From Euzebyaceae bacterium (GTDB lineage Bacteria > Actinomycetota > Nitriliruptoria > Euzebyales > Egibacteraceae), in assembly GCA_013696915.1 (NCBI GenBank), contig JACCXR010000038.1, positions 1-17,824 of the forward strand: 17,824 bases of DNA, given 5' to 3'. A program made the translations under genes and the position numbers. Shown here in pieces: positions 1 to 9,779 of this stretch; the stretch's first letter is position 1, and every line of letters begins with the position of its first letter. Under the pieces are notes generated by a model. It was not told the DNA's origin, searched no databases, and worked only from the letters and a program-made list of their open reading frames with translations.

Positions 1-49
1 GGCGTGCACCGCCCGCAGCCACCGCCGTCAACCTGACCCCGTGGAGGGG

Positions 50-71
50 TAGGCTCGGGTTGATCGGGTTG
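50..71 (+). promoter_or_regulatory. candidate promoter/operator of the RES-Xre operon
   Basis: A TAGGCT box (50-55) is followed by two tandem copies of CGGGTTG (56-62 and 65-71, 9-base period) near the expected transcription start. Toxin-antitoxin operons are usually autoregulated through short repeats at the promoter, so this is a plausible operator. No convincing -35 box is visible. The assignment is inference from position. Confidence 0.3.
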
Positions 72-96
72 CATTGGGAGGCGTGAGAGGTTGGCG

Positions 97-609
97 ATGG
101 CTACCACCGACAAGAGCGCGCTCGACGAAGCGCTCGACCAGGTTGAACACGCCGACGAGCGGACCGTGCGCGTCGCCCTTGACCTCATCCGCAGCCTTCA
201 GTGCGCGGGTCTGAGCGAGCAGGCGGTCGGCGAGGTGCTCGAGCAGCGCTACGCCGACCAGCGCTGGAGCGAGCACATCGGCCCGTTCCTGCGCAGCCGC
301 GACGTCGCCCGCCTGCTCGGGCTGACCCGCCAGGCGGTCGCCAAGCGCCGCGACCTGCTCGCGATCCGCACCGGCCGCGGCCAGCTCGCCTACCCCGTCT
401 GGCAGTTCCATGGCCGCCGCCCGGTGGACGGGTTCGCCGAGCTCATGCGGCTGCTCGACGGGGTCGCCAAGCGGACCACGCTCGCATCCTGGTTCGTGTC
501 CCCGCATCCTGACCTCGACGCGCGCTCCCCCATCGACGCGCTCCGTCACGGCGAGCGCGCTGCCGTTCGCCACGCCGCCCAGGCGTTCCACGACGCATTC
601 ACTGCCTGA
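97..609 (+). CDS. Xre/MbcA/ParS-type antitoxin of a RES toxin
   Basis: Antitoxin of a type II toxin-antitoxin pair; it should bind and neutralise the RES toxin encoded next and repress the operon. The protein has about 170 residues: an N-terminal helical region, a helix-turn-helix-like stretch around residues 65-90 (RDVARLLGLTRQAVAKRRD), and a C-terminal segment (about 107-168) with the WF..P.P.L..RSPIDAL pattern of the MbcA/ParS/Xre toxin-binding domain (DUF2384-like). The start is ATG 97, six bases after GAGAGG (85-90); an in-frame TTG at 91 is an alternative that adds two residues. The stop codon overlaps the toxin start by one base (TGATG), which suggests translational coupling. Family assignment rests on the C-terminal motif and the neighbour; both agree. 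Confidence 0.82.
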   Translation: MATTDKSALDEALDQVEHADERTVRVALDLIRSLQCAGLSEQAVGEVLEQRYADQRWSEHIGPFLRSRDVARLLGLTRQAVAKRRDLLAIRTGRGQLAYPVWQFHGRRPVDGFAELMRLLDGVAKRTTLASWFVSPHPDLDARSPIDALRHGERAAVRHAAQAFHDAFTA

Positions 610-1292
610 TGCCGCTCGGCACACCACCCGATCGGATGACGCTGCTCGGCTTCCCCGGTCGCCCGCTCGCCGGAGCCCGGCTGTGTCGGGTGTACCGGCC
701 GATTGACCCGGTCACGGGCAAGCCACGCGGCGCCTGGTGGTTCGCGAGTGCGGCCAGCGACCCGACCGCAGGCGGCCGCTACGACCTGCAGGCGCCCGCC
801 GGCGCGGCGTACTGGACGCGCAGCCCCACTGGCGCGGTGCTCGAGAGATTCCAGTCGACGACGCTGATCGACCGCAGTGACGTCGACGCGCATCAGCTCG
901 CGGACGTCACCGTGCCCGACGACGCGCCCACCACGGCGGACCTGGCCGCGCCCGCCGCGCGCGGCTTCGGCGTCACCGGAGAGATCCACACCCTCGCCAA
1001 CCGGCCCGCGACTCGCGCTTGGGCCGAGGCGCTGTACGACGCGGACTGGCGGCTGCTAGCCGGGCTCATCCGCCACGACCCCAGCCAGACCGAGGAGTCA
1101 GTCACGCTGCTCGACACCGCGGGCGCGCACCCGCCGAGCTACGGGACGTGGCCGGTCGTTCCCCCGTCGTGTCCGCTGGGTGACATTGACGGGCTCGCCG
1201 ACGCGCTCGACGCGTTCGGTGTGGAGATCCTTCCTGGTCCGTTCGACCCTGAGTTCGTCGACCTCGACGACAGCGGGCTACTCGACGGGTGA
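609..1292 (+). CDS. RES domain toxin
   Basis: RES-family toxin (227 residues). Characterised members such as MbcT of Mycobacterium tuberculosis degrade or modify NAD+ by an ADP-ribosyltransferase-like fold. The sequence shows the N-terminal arginine in LCRVYRP (R27), the GAWWFAS block (41-47), GGRYD (55-59), and the conserved glutamate in AVLERF (E79). Further on lies a serine in the HDPSQTEESV region, where RES domains carry the third signature residue. The length suits the family. It starts at ATG 609, one base inside the antitoxin stop. Nothing looks truncated, so the pair is probably functional. The NAD+-depletion activity is inferred from the family. Confidence 0.82.
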   Translation: MPLGTPPDRMTLLGFPGRPLAGARLCRVYRPIDPVTGKPRGAWWFASAASDPTAGGRYDLQAPAGAAYWTRSPTGAVLERFQSTTLIDRSDVDAHQLADVTVPDDAPTTADLAAPAARGFGVTGEIHTLANRPATRAWAEALYDADWRLLAGLIRHDPSQTEESVTLLDTAGAHPPSYGTWPVVPPSCPLGDIDGLADALDAFGVEILPGPFDPEFVDLDDSGLLDG

Positions 1293-1367
1293 GCGCGCTG
1301 GCGACTTTCGGACGGCAGGCAGGCCGAGGGATCTGGCTTGCGCTCGTGCTCACACCGACGAGAAAAC

Positions 1368-1440
1368 GGTAGGGTAGTTACTGCGTCGATGGTAGCGTAA
1401 AGGCTGCTTGAACGGTAGCCTCTGCCATGTGTGGCGGTAG
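1368..1440 (+). repeat. four GGTAG motifs at 22-23 bp spacing
   Basis: GGTAG occurs at 1368, 1391, 1414 and 1436 (starts), so the spacing is 23, 23 and 22 bases, about two helical turns. An extra overlapping copy lies at 1373. The array sits directly upstream of, and partly overlaps, the start of the DUF4143 ATPase gene. Helically phased pentamers can be binding sites of an oligomeric regulator. No regulator is known; the function is inference. Confidence 0.35.
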
Positions 1441-1453
1441 GCGGAGGGCGGTG

Positions 1454-2758
1454 GTGGCGCAGACGTCGGCCAGAGAGGATTTCACCGGTGGGTATGTCCG
1501 CCGGATCATCGACGACGAGCTGGACGTGCTCGTCCCCGAGCTGCCCGCGGTCCTACTCGACGGCCCGAAGGGGGTCGGCAAGACGGAGACGGCGCTGCAG
1601 CGGTGCATCACCACGCGCAGGCTCGACGATCCTGGCCAGCTAGAGATCGTGCAGGCCGACCCCATGCTCGCGCTCGAAGGGGAACCGCCCGTGCTGCTCG
1701 ACGAGTGGCAACGCGCGCCGGCCGTATGGGATGCGGTCAAACGGCAGGTCGACGCAGATTCTTCCGGGGGCCGCTTCCTGCTGACAGGCTCGGCACCCTA
1801 CGGTGAGCAGCAGACCCACTCAGGAGCCGGCAGGATCGCCACGCTTCGGATGCGACCGCTCACCCTGCCCGAGCGCGGCGTCTCCACGCCGACGGTGAGC
1901 CTGAAACACCTGCTCACCGGCGAGCGAGCGCCTCTTGCCGGGACGTCGCAGGTGACGCTGGGCGGCTACGTCACCGAGATCCTCGCCTCCGGGTTCCCCG
2001 GACTCCGTCACCTCTCCGACCGGGGGCTGCGCACGCAGCTGGACGGGTACCTGGCCCGGATCGTCGACCGGGACCTGGTCGAGGCAGGCTACAAGGTGCG
2101 TCGCCCGGCGACCGTGATGGCCTGGCTACGGGCCTACGGGGCCGCGACCGCAACGACGGCCTCCTACGAGAAGATTCGGGATGCAGCGACCAGCGGCGGA
2201 GCGGACAAACCGGCCAAAACGACGACGCTGCCCTACATCGAGGTGCTGACAGCGTTGCGGATCCTCGATCCCATGCCGGCGTGGGTGCCGTCGCTGAACC
2301 GTCTGGCGCGTCTCACCCAGGCGCCCAAGCATCATCTGGCGGATCCGGCCTTGGCGGTGCGGCTGCTCGGGCTGGGTCGTGCAGCGCTGCTGGCGGGCGA
2401 GTCCGGACTGGTCGAGCTGCCGCGCGATGGCAGCTTCCTCGGTGCGGTGTTCGAGTCGTTGGCGACGATGAGCGTTCGGGTGTTCGCGCAAGCGGCGGAG
2501 GCGGACGTCTACCACCTGCGAGCCCAGGCTGGACGTCGGGAGGTCGACGTGATCGTGGAGCGCGACGACGGGGGGATCGTCGCGCTCGAGGTGAAGCTGT
2601 CACCGGCGATCGACGACGGTGACGTCACGCACCTGCGGTGGTTACGCGACCAGCTCGGCGACCGGCTGCTGGACGCAGCCGTCGTGTCAACCGGCGCCCA
2701 GGCGTACCGTCGCAGCGATGGCATCGGTGTCGTGCCCCTCGCCCTGCTCGGCCCCTGA
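1454..2758 (+). CDS. AAA_14 / DUF4143 ATPase with nuclease-like C-terminus
   Basis: P-loop ATPase of the AAA_14 + DUF4143 architecture, widespread in bacteria and archaea, with no agreed cellular role. Visible motifs, numbered from GTG 1454 (434 residues): Walker A GPKGVGKT (37-44), Walker B-like LLDEW (about 81-85), and the FLLTGSA sensor-like strand. In the C-terminal region REVDVIVE followed by ALEVKLS resembles the D...ExK core of PD-(D/E)XK nucleases. I chose GTG 1454 because GGAGGG (1443-1448) lies five bases upstream; ATG 1427 in the same frame adds nine residues but has no ribosome binding site. The gene stands alone, converging on recQ ten bases away. Members are sometimes found near toxin-antitoxin and defence genes, and a RES-Xre pair lies just upstream here. 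A defence link is speculation. Confidence 0.82.
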   Translation: MAQTSAREDFTGGYVRRIIDDELDVLVPELPAVLLDGPKGVGKTETALQRCITTRRLDDPGQLEIVQADPMLALEGEPPVLLDEWQRAPAVWDAVKRQVDADSSGGRFLLTGSAPYGEQQTHSGAGRIATLRMRPLTLPERGVSTPTVSLKHLLTGERAPLAGTSQVTLGGYVTEILASGFPGLRHLSDRGLRTQLDGYLARIVDRDLVEAGYKVRRPATVMAWLRAYGAATATTASYEKIRDAATSGGADKPAKTTTLPYIEVLTALRILDPMPAWVPSLNRLARLTQAPKHHLADPALAVRLLGLGRAALLAGESGLVELPRDGSFLGAVFESLATMSVRVFAQAAEADVYHLRAQAGRREVDVIVERDDGGIVALEVKLSPAIDDGDVTHLRWLRDQLGDRLLDAAVVSTGAQAYRRSDGIGVVPLALLGP

Positions 2759-2768
2759 GCCGCAGTGC

Positions 2769-4883
2769 CTATGGGCGAGAGGACAGCACCAGGGGGAGCA
2801 CCGGGGCGCCGTGCGCCTGCCGCAGCAGCGCCGTGACCGCCGTGAGGGTCCAGCCGCTGTCGGTGGCGACGTCCACGAGCAGGACCGGGCCGTCTGGGAG
2901 CGCGGCGCCCGGGTCGATCCGGTAGGCCGCCAGCGCGTTGCGGGCCCGGTGGGTGGAGTTGCCCATCTCGGACTGGCGCGGGGTGTCGACGGCGCGGACC
3001 ACAGCGGGGACGACCGGCAGTCGGCCCAGGCGGCCGAGCTCCCCGGCGAGGTCGGCCAGAACCCGCGCGTGCGTGCGGGACGGGATCGGCACGATCGCCG
3101 TCGGTCGCGCGGACCACCCCCAGCGCGCGAGCACCGCGACCAGCCCGCCGACGACCTCGTCGAGCGACAAGCGGTAGGCGGCGGCGTCGATGCCGTCCGC
3201 GGCGGCGAGAAGGGCCGCGACCGCGTCGCCCCAGCCCGATTCCACACCGGCAGCAAGCGCTCGGCCGACCTCATGCCGCAGCTCCGGCGGCAGCTTCCCG
3301 CGCCGGCCCGGCAGCCCCGCCGGCCACTGCCGTCGCGGGTGGAGCGGCACATCGCGCTGCCGCAGGTAGGTTCGGGCCGAGGCGAGCGCATCCGCCTCGA
3401 CCGCGACGTCGGGCGCCCACCCGGTGCAGCCGCCGCAGCGACCGCAGGGCGCGGACTCGGGGTCGTCGAGCTGCCCGGTCAGGAAGCGCATCAGGCACAG
3501 CCCGGGCTCCGCCCGGCACAGCTCCCGCATGGCCGCGTGCTCCGCCCGGCGGAGATCGGCCAGCCGGCGGTAGCGCTCCTCGTCGTAGGTCCATGGCTGC
3601 CCAGTGGCCCGCCATCCTCCCTCGACCCGGACCACCGCGCCGTCGACGTCGAGGACCTTGAGCAGCAGCTCCAGGCGCGAGCGCCCGGCGTTGACGGCCT
3701 TCTCCAGCGCGGGGAGGCTCGCGGGACGATCCCGGTCGAGCGCCGAGAGCAGGGCGTCGGCCTCCTCGCGCCGGGGGATGCCGGTGAGGTCGAAGTGCCG
3801 CCAGATGGCCTCGTCACCGCCGGTCGGGAGCAGGAGAACCTCGGCGGTCTCGATCGCGCGGCCCGCGCGGCCGACCTGCTGGTAATAGGCGACCGGGGAC
3901 GACGGCGCGCCGAGGTGCACGACGAAGGCGAGGTCGGGCTTGTCGTAGCCCATGCCGAGCGCCGAGGTCGACACCACCGCGTCGAGCCGGTTGTGCCGCA
4001 GGTCGTCCTCGATCCGCAACCGGTCCTCGGGGGCGACGTCGGAGGCGTAGCCGGCGACGGCGAGGCCGCGGGCGGCGAGGTGCTCGGCGGTGCGGTGGGC
4101 GTCGGCGACCGTGAGGGTGTAGACGACCCCGGCGCGGCCGTGCACCGGCCTGTGCGACCGGACGAAGGCCTCCAGCCAGGCGAGCCGCCGCTCCGCGGTG
4201 GGCTGGCGCACGACTGCGAGCTGCAGGGAGTCGCGCCCCAGCCGGCCGCGCAGCGTGACCGTCTCCGCTCCCAGCTGCCCCGCCACATCAGCCGTCACAC
4301 GGGCGTTGGCGGTGGCGGTGCACGCGAGCACCGGCGTCGTGGGGGCCAGCCCAGCGAGCAGGTCGCCGATCCGCCGGTAGTCGGGCCGGAAGTCGTGACC
4401 CCAGTCGGAGATGCAGTGCGCCTCGTCCACGACCAGGAGCCCCAACCTCGGCGCGAGCTCGGCGAGGTGCGGCCGGAAACCCGCGGAGTTCAGCCGCTCC
4501 GGGGAGATCAGCAGCACATCGAGCGCATCGGCGGCGAGCTGCGCCGTGATCGCGGACCACGCCTCGGGGTTGGTCGAGTTGATGGTCTCGGCGGCGAGCC
4601 CCAGCCGGCGGGCGGCCCCGACCTGGTCTCGCATGAGCGCCAGCAGCGGCGAGACGACCAGTGTCGGGCCGGCTCCCTGCGCGCGCCGCAGGGCCGTCGC
4701 GATCCAGTACACCGCCGACTTGCCCCAACCGGTCCGCTGGACCAGCAGGACGCGGGCGCGGTCGTCGACGAGCGCGCCGACGGCCTCGGCCTGGTCGTCG
4801 CGGAGGACGGCGTCCCGCCCCGCCAGCCTCATCAGCAGCGCGGCGGCTGCGGCAGACGTGTCGGCGGCGCGAATCTCGGTCAT
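2769..4883 (-). CDS. recQ: RecQ-family ATP-dependent DNA helicase with phosphoribosyltransferase-like C-terminus
   Basis: Superfamily 2 DNA helicase (704 residues) for unwinding recombination and repair intermediates. Numbered from ATG 4883: a Q-motif-like LRDDQAEAV (27-35), Walker A TGWGKS (51-56), DEAH (153-156) followed by the RecQ signature CISDWGHDFRPDY, and motif VI QVGRAGRA. A cysteine cluster (C, then CGRCGGC) forms the usual RecQ zinc site. Beyond the helicase core the last third contains VLLVDVATDSGWT, the shape of a PRPP-binding loop of ComF-like phosphoribosyltransferases; this extension is known in actinobacterial RecQ-like proteins. The reading frame stays open 96 bases upstream to 4979, but that stretch overlaps the hairpin and is not helicase-like. 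The gene follows secA on the same strand and converges with the DUF4143 ATPase. Confidence 0.88.
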   Translation of the reverse strand: MTEIRAADTSAAAAALLMRLAGRDAVLRDDQAEAVGALVDDRARVLLVQRTGWGKSAVYWIATALRRAQGAGPTLVVSPLLALMRDQVGAARRLGLAAETINSTNPEAWSAITAQLAADALDVLLISPERLNSAGFRPHLAELAPRLGLLVVDEAHCISDWGHDFRPDYRRIGDLLAGLAPTTPVLACTATANARVTADVAGQLGAETVTLRGRLGRDSLQLAVVRQPTAERRLAWLEAFVRSHRPVHGRAGVVYTLTVADAHRTAEHLAARGLAVAGYASDVAPEDRLRIEDDLRHNRLDAVVSTSALGMGYDKPDLAFVVHLGAPSSPVAYYQQVGRAGRAIETAEVLLLPTGGDEAIWRHFDLTGIPRREEADALLSALDRDRPASLPALEKAVNAGRSRLELLLKVLDVDGAVVRVEGGWRATGQPWTYDEERYRRLADLRRAEHAAMRELCRAEPGLCLMRFLTGQLDDPESAPCGRCGGCTGWAPDVAVEADALASARTYLRQRDVPLHPRRQWPAGLPGRRGKLPPELRHEVGRALAAGVESGWGDAVAALLAAADGIDAAAYRLSLDEVVGGLVAVLARWGWSARPTAIVPIPSRTHARVLADLAGELGRLGRLPVVPAVVRAVDTPRQSEMGNSTHRARNALAAYRIDPGAALPDGPVLLVDVATDSGWTLTAVTALLRQAHGAPVLPLVLSSRP

Positions 4884-4921
4884 GCGGCGAGTGTGCCTCG
4901 CGCCTGCGACGCGGCCCCCGA

Positions 4922-4983
4922 GGGCTTGCTCCGTCTGGAGGGCGCTACAAGGCAGTTCCGCGCCCGGAAGACGGAGCAAGCCC
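4922..4983 (-). terminator. large hairpin between secA and recQ
   Basis: A perfect 15-bp inverted repeat (4922-4936 with 4969-4983) encloses a second 6-bp stem (4940-4945 with 4960-4965), separated from it by a 3+3 internal loop, with a 14-base apical loop. It lies 17 bases after the secA stop and 38 bases before the recQ start. There is no T-tract on either strand, as is common for actinobacterial terminators. It could end secA transcription or act as an RNA processing site or attenuator in the recQ leader. Confidence 0.55.
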
Positions 4984-5000
4984 GAGAGCGGCTTGGGCCA

Positions 5001-7859
<2,859 letters not shown>

Positions 7860-7894
7860 GATGCCCGTCCTTGTGTAGCGCGATTGGAGCTACC

Positions 7895-7900
7895 AGTCTA
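7895..7900 (-). promoter_or_regulatory. candidate -10 box of secA
   Basis: Read on the minus strand this is TAGACT, placed to give a 5' leader of about 30 bases before the GTG start with its AAGGA site. It shares the 8-mer CTAGACTG with the candidate box upstream of the response regulator (16065-16070). No -35 box is recognisable in the very GC-rich upstream DNA. The box is also the outermost end of the 78-bp repeat. Confidence 0.4.
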
Positions 7901-7972
7901 GGCGCGGCCCGCCCCGGCGCTCCCCGCCCCACGGGATCGTGCGGATCCGCGCCGGCAGTCCGCCCCAGGGCT
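7895..7972. repeat. 78-bp repeat, copy A (secA-proximal edge of the island)
   Basis: Identical base for base to 12559-12636 in the same orientation; the flanks diverge immediately on both sides. It contains a perfect 10-bp palindrome GCGGATCCGC (7941-7950) and a 7-bp inverted repeat GGCGCGG/CCGCGCC (7901-7907 and 7947-7953). This copy forms the junction between the secA promoter and the pseudogene zone. It is too short for an IS and I do not recognise it. Confidence 0.9.
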
Positions 7973-8139
7973 GCACGGTGCCGGCCGCAACGTCGTGCTG
8001 GGCGAGGGCGAACCCAGCCGCTGAGGTCGCGTTGAGCCCCGCGGCGTCGGGTTCCAGGCGGTGCCAGGTCGCGAGGTTCACATACGGGTCAAGGGGCGGG
8101 GCTCGCCCCCACGGTTGGGGGTGGCCCTGCGTGGCGCGG
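7973..8139 (-). pseudogene. unrecognised decayed coding fragment
   Basis: On the minus strand one frame encodes DPYVNLATWHRLEPDAAG and continues to GLPARIRTIPWGG inside copy A of the 78-bp repeat. It has protein-like composition but no start codon or ribosome binding site of its own. It lies downstream of two frame-broken remnants on the same strand, so it is probably the tail of another broken gene. I do not recognise the family. Confidence 0.25.
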
Positions 8140-8275
8140 GGCCGCGAGCGCGCGTATCGATCGTCTCGCCGTCCACGTTGCGCCCGTGGTCCAGGACAAA
8201 GGTCGTGACGGCCGCGGGCCGAACACATCGACCTTCAGCCCTTCCAGGGTGTACCGGAAGTCGGTGACGGCGCCC
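8140..8275 (-). pseudogene. remnant of an NTF2/SnoaL-like protein
   Basis: Minus-strand reading gives AVTDFRYTLEGLKVDVFG in one frame and then, after about one lost base near 8210-8215, AVTTFVLDHGRNVDGETIDT followed by RARG in the next. The combined pattern (RYTLEGL.VDVFG..AVTTF..D......GE...RARG) resembles the second half of SnoaL/DUF4440-type NTF2-fold proteins, which are small enzymes or binding domains. The N-terminal half and the final strand are missing, so this is a non-functional remnant. The family call is from memory of the pattern and is only moderately secure. Confidence 0.4.
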
Positions 8276-8344
8276 AGCCCCCTCCTCCTCGGACTGGCGG
8301 GCCGTCGCGGCGTCTTGGGCTGGCCGGACTCGCAACCGCCGGTG

Positions 8345-8690
8345 AGGCAAGACAGGAGCGGATCTGCTCGTGGACCAGTTCGGGGATGTCGGGGCCGTGG
8401 GTGCGCACGACTGCGTGGATCTCGGCCTGTGTCGGGTTGGTCAAACCCAGTCCGGTCAACGCCTCACGGTCGTCTCCGGTGCGCGGGCGAGCGCCGAAGC
8501 CAGCGCGGACTGACCTGCCGACCACGTTGGCGGCCGCGCAGCGCACCGAGGCGTCCACACCAGGGGCGAACAGGTCGCGCCGCACTCGAAGCCGGGGTCG
8601 AACGGGTCGGCGCAGTGCTCGGGATGGTTGAACACCACCCACCAGACGGGTGCTCGATCCGTACCGCCTTGATGCAGCCGGCCACCCATG
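8345..8690 (-). pseudogene. frameshifted remnant of a secreted VWWVVFN-type hypothetical protein
   Basis: One minus-strand frame reads APVWWVVFNHPEHCADPFDP. After a one-base deletion near 8570 the next frame continues DLFAPGVDASV, NVVGRSVRAGFG, then LTGLGLTNPTQAEIHAVVRT and HGPDIPELVHEQI. Together these match an unnamed family of secreted bacterial hypothetical proteins that have VWW[VI].FN near the middle and a GAEIH..[IV]R.HGP block. The N-terminal signal region and the C-terminal end (usually ..VQFA.H) are absent or scrambled. It is clearly dead. The family has no known function. Confidence 0.5.
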
Positions 8691-9019
8691 CCGGCAGCTG
8701 TGGCGCGTGCAACTGCCTGGGTGCTTTCTGACGCTGTCGTCGTCCTCGGTCGCACGTCTCGCGGCCATCGAGCCGGTCCCACGTCTCGGCATCGTCGCAG
8801 GAACATGACCGAGCGGCACCTATCGGGGGCCGTACGGTCGGCCGGAGGGAAGTTATCGGTCGCATGTTCTCGGACGCCGGCGACGATGCCAGTCGCGTGC
8901 CAGTCGGCGTGGCTGGCGGGCCACGGTCCTACCGCTCCAGTGGTCTCGTGTGGGCGTGGTGGTTGGCGAGCGCTTGGGGTCTGCAGCGGGACGCCGGCGT
9001 AAAGGGGCGGCGATGGTGC
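8691..9019. other. stretch with no supportable gene
   Basis: No reading frame here has a ribosome binding site with a recognisable product on either strand. The overlapping open frames on both strands are what GC-rich non-coding or decayed DNA produces. I see no hairpin, repeat array or tRNA-like sequence. Confidence 0.5.
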
Positions 9020-9283
9020 TCAGACATGGGCAAGTACACGATCCAGCGGCCGAGGCACTTCGGTGAGATCCAGGGCGTCGATGAGCAAGCGCGCGTACCG
9101 GATCTTCCGGCCGCTGCGGGTGCCCATGAACCGCCGGAGCTGCTCCTCATCGGTCCGTCCTTGCTGCGCCGGCTGCTTCTGGAAGGTGCGGAACGATCCA
9201 AGCTCACCCTGCGCGTTGACGCCGGCCGCCGGGGCGTGTGCCTCCGCGGCACCCAGTGAAACACCCGGCCGCGAGCCGCCCAT
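9020..9283 (-). CDS. small hypothetical protein (87 aa)
   Basis: The short ORF starts at ATG 9283 with a perfect AAGGAG (9298-9293) nine bases upstream, the main reason to believe it is or was translated. The product begins MGGSRPGVSLG and has a glycine/alanine-rich N-terminal third. It ends in a charged helical part (RKIRYARLLIDALDLTEVPR, then PLDRVLAHV). No signal peptide, membrane segment or known motif is visible. It sits alone between the pseudogene zone and a transposase remnant, so it may itself be a fragment. No function can be assigned. Confidence 0.4.
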   Translation of the reverse strand: MGGSRPGVSLGAAEAHAPAAGVNAQGELGSFRTFQKQPAQQGRTDEEQLRRFMGTRSGRKIRYARLLIDALDLTEVPRPLDRVLAHV

Positions 9284-9468
9284 CTGGAATCGCTCCTTCT
9301 CGTGCACGTGTGTTGGCCACGATCGTTGACGGGTGAGATGACTCGAGGGACCTGCCTGAGACGCGACAAGTGCCCTGCACGTGAGATCTTGTGGAGTTGC
9401 GACGCCGCCGGAAGGCTCACGAGGAGGGCACCTGACAGGTGCAGGCTAGCAGCGCGGTTCAGGTCAGG

Positions 9469-9590
9469 ATGGAGGGCCGACGACGGGGGCGGAGGGGCCA
9501 TGTCGGGCTCCACGCGCTCGGCGCGTTCGCGGACCGGCTCGGTATGGCCCAGGCCCTGTCGGCGGCGGTGCCGCGGGCGGGCGAACGAAG
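9469..9590 (+). pseudogene. probable IS1380-type transposase N-terminal remnant
   Basis: From ATG 9469 the frame reads HVGLHALGAFADRLGMAQAL, then SAAVPRAGER. This resembles the start of actinobacterial IS1380-family transposases, where a phrase like AGL.L..ELADRLGL...LS leads into the DDE domain. The resemblance stops near 9590 and the frame closes at 9633, so nothing of the catalytic domain remains. The match is short and made from memory, hence low confidence. It would mark the edge of a lost insertion. Confidence 0.35.
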
Positions 9591-9779
9591 GCAAATGCCA
9601 CTGTGCCACTTACTAATATCGCCGCACAAGTAGCTTAACTCGCTGCGACATTCGATGGGCGATCTCTAGCCCCTGCGCCGAACAATCTACTGCCGTGGGT
9701 CTATACGCAGCTCTGTTTGGCGGTGAGAATGGAATCAATTTCACGGGAACAGTCTGATAAGCAGTCTGATAGTGGAGCG
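9591..9779. other. lower-GC non-coding stretch with a short tandem repeat
   Basis: GC drops clearly here compared with the flanks, matching the methyltransferase gene that ends at 9780. A 12-base-period repeat, CAGTCTGATA at 9750-9759 and again at 9762-9771, lies just downstream of that gene. No gene is seen. Confidence 0.5.

Noticed and set aside
4884..4979. Longer recQ start at 4979.
   Set aside because: The extra 32 residues are encoded across the hairpin and do not resemble RecQ N-termini. ATG 4883 gives the expected start.
8864..9259. Plus-strand ORF of 131 codons across the end of the pseudogene zone.
   Set aside because: No ribosome binding site. Its second half is the antisense of the better supported 87-aa minus-strand ORF.
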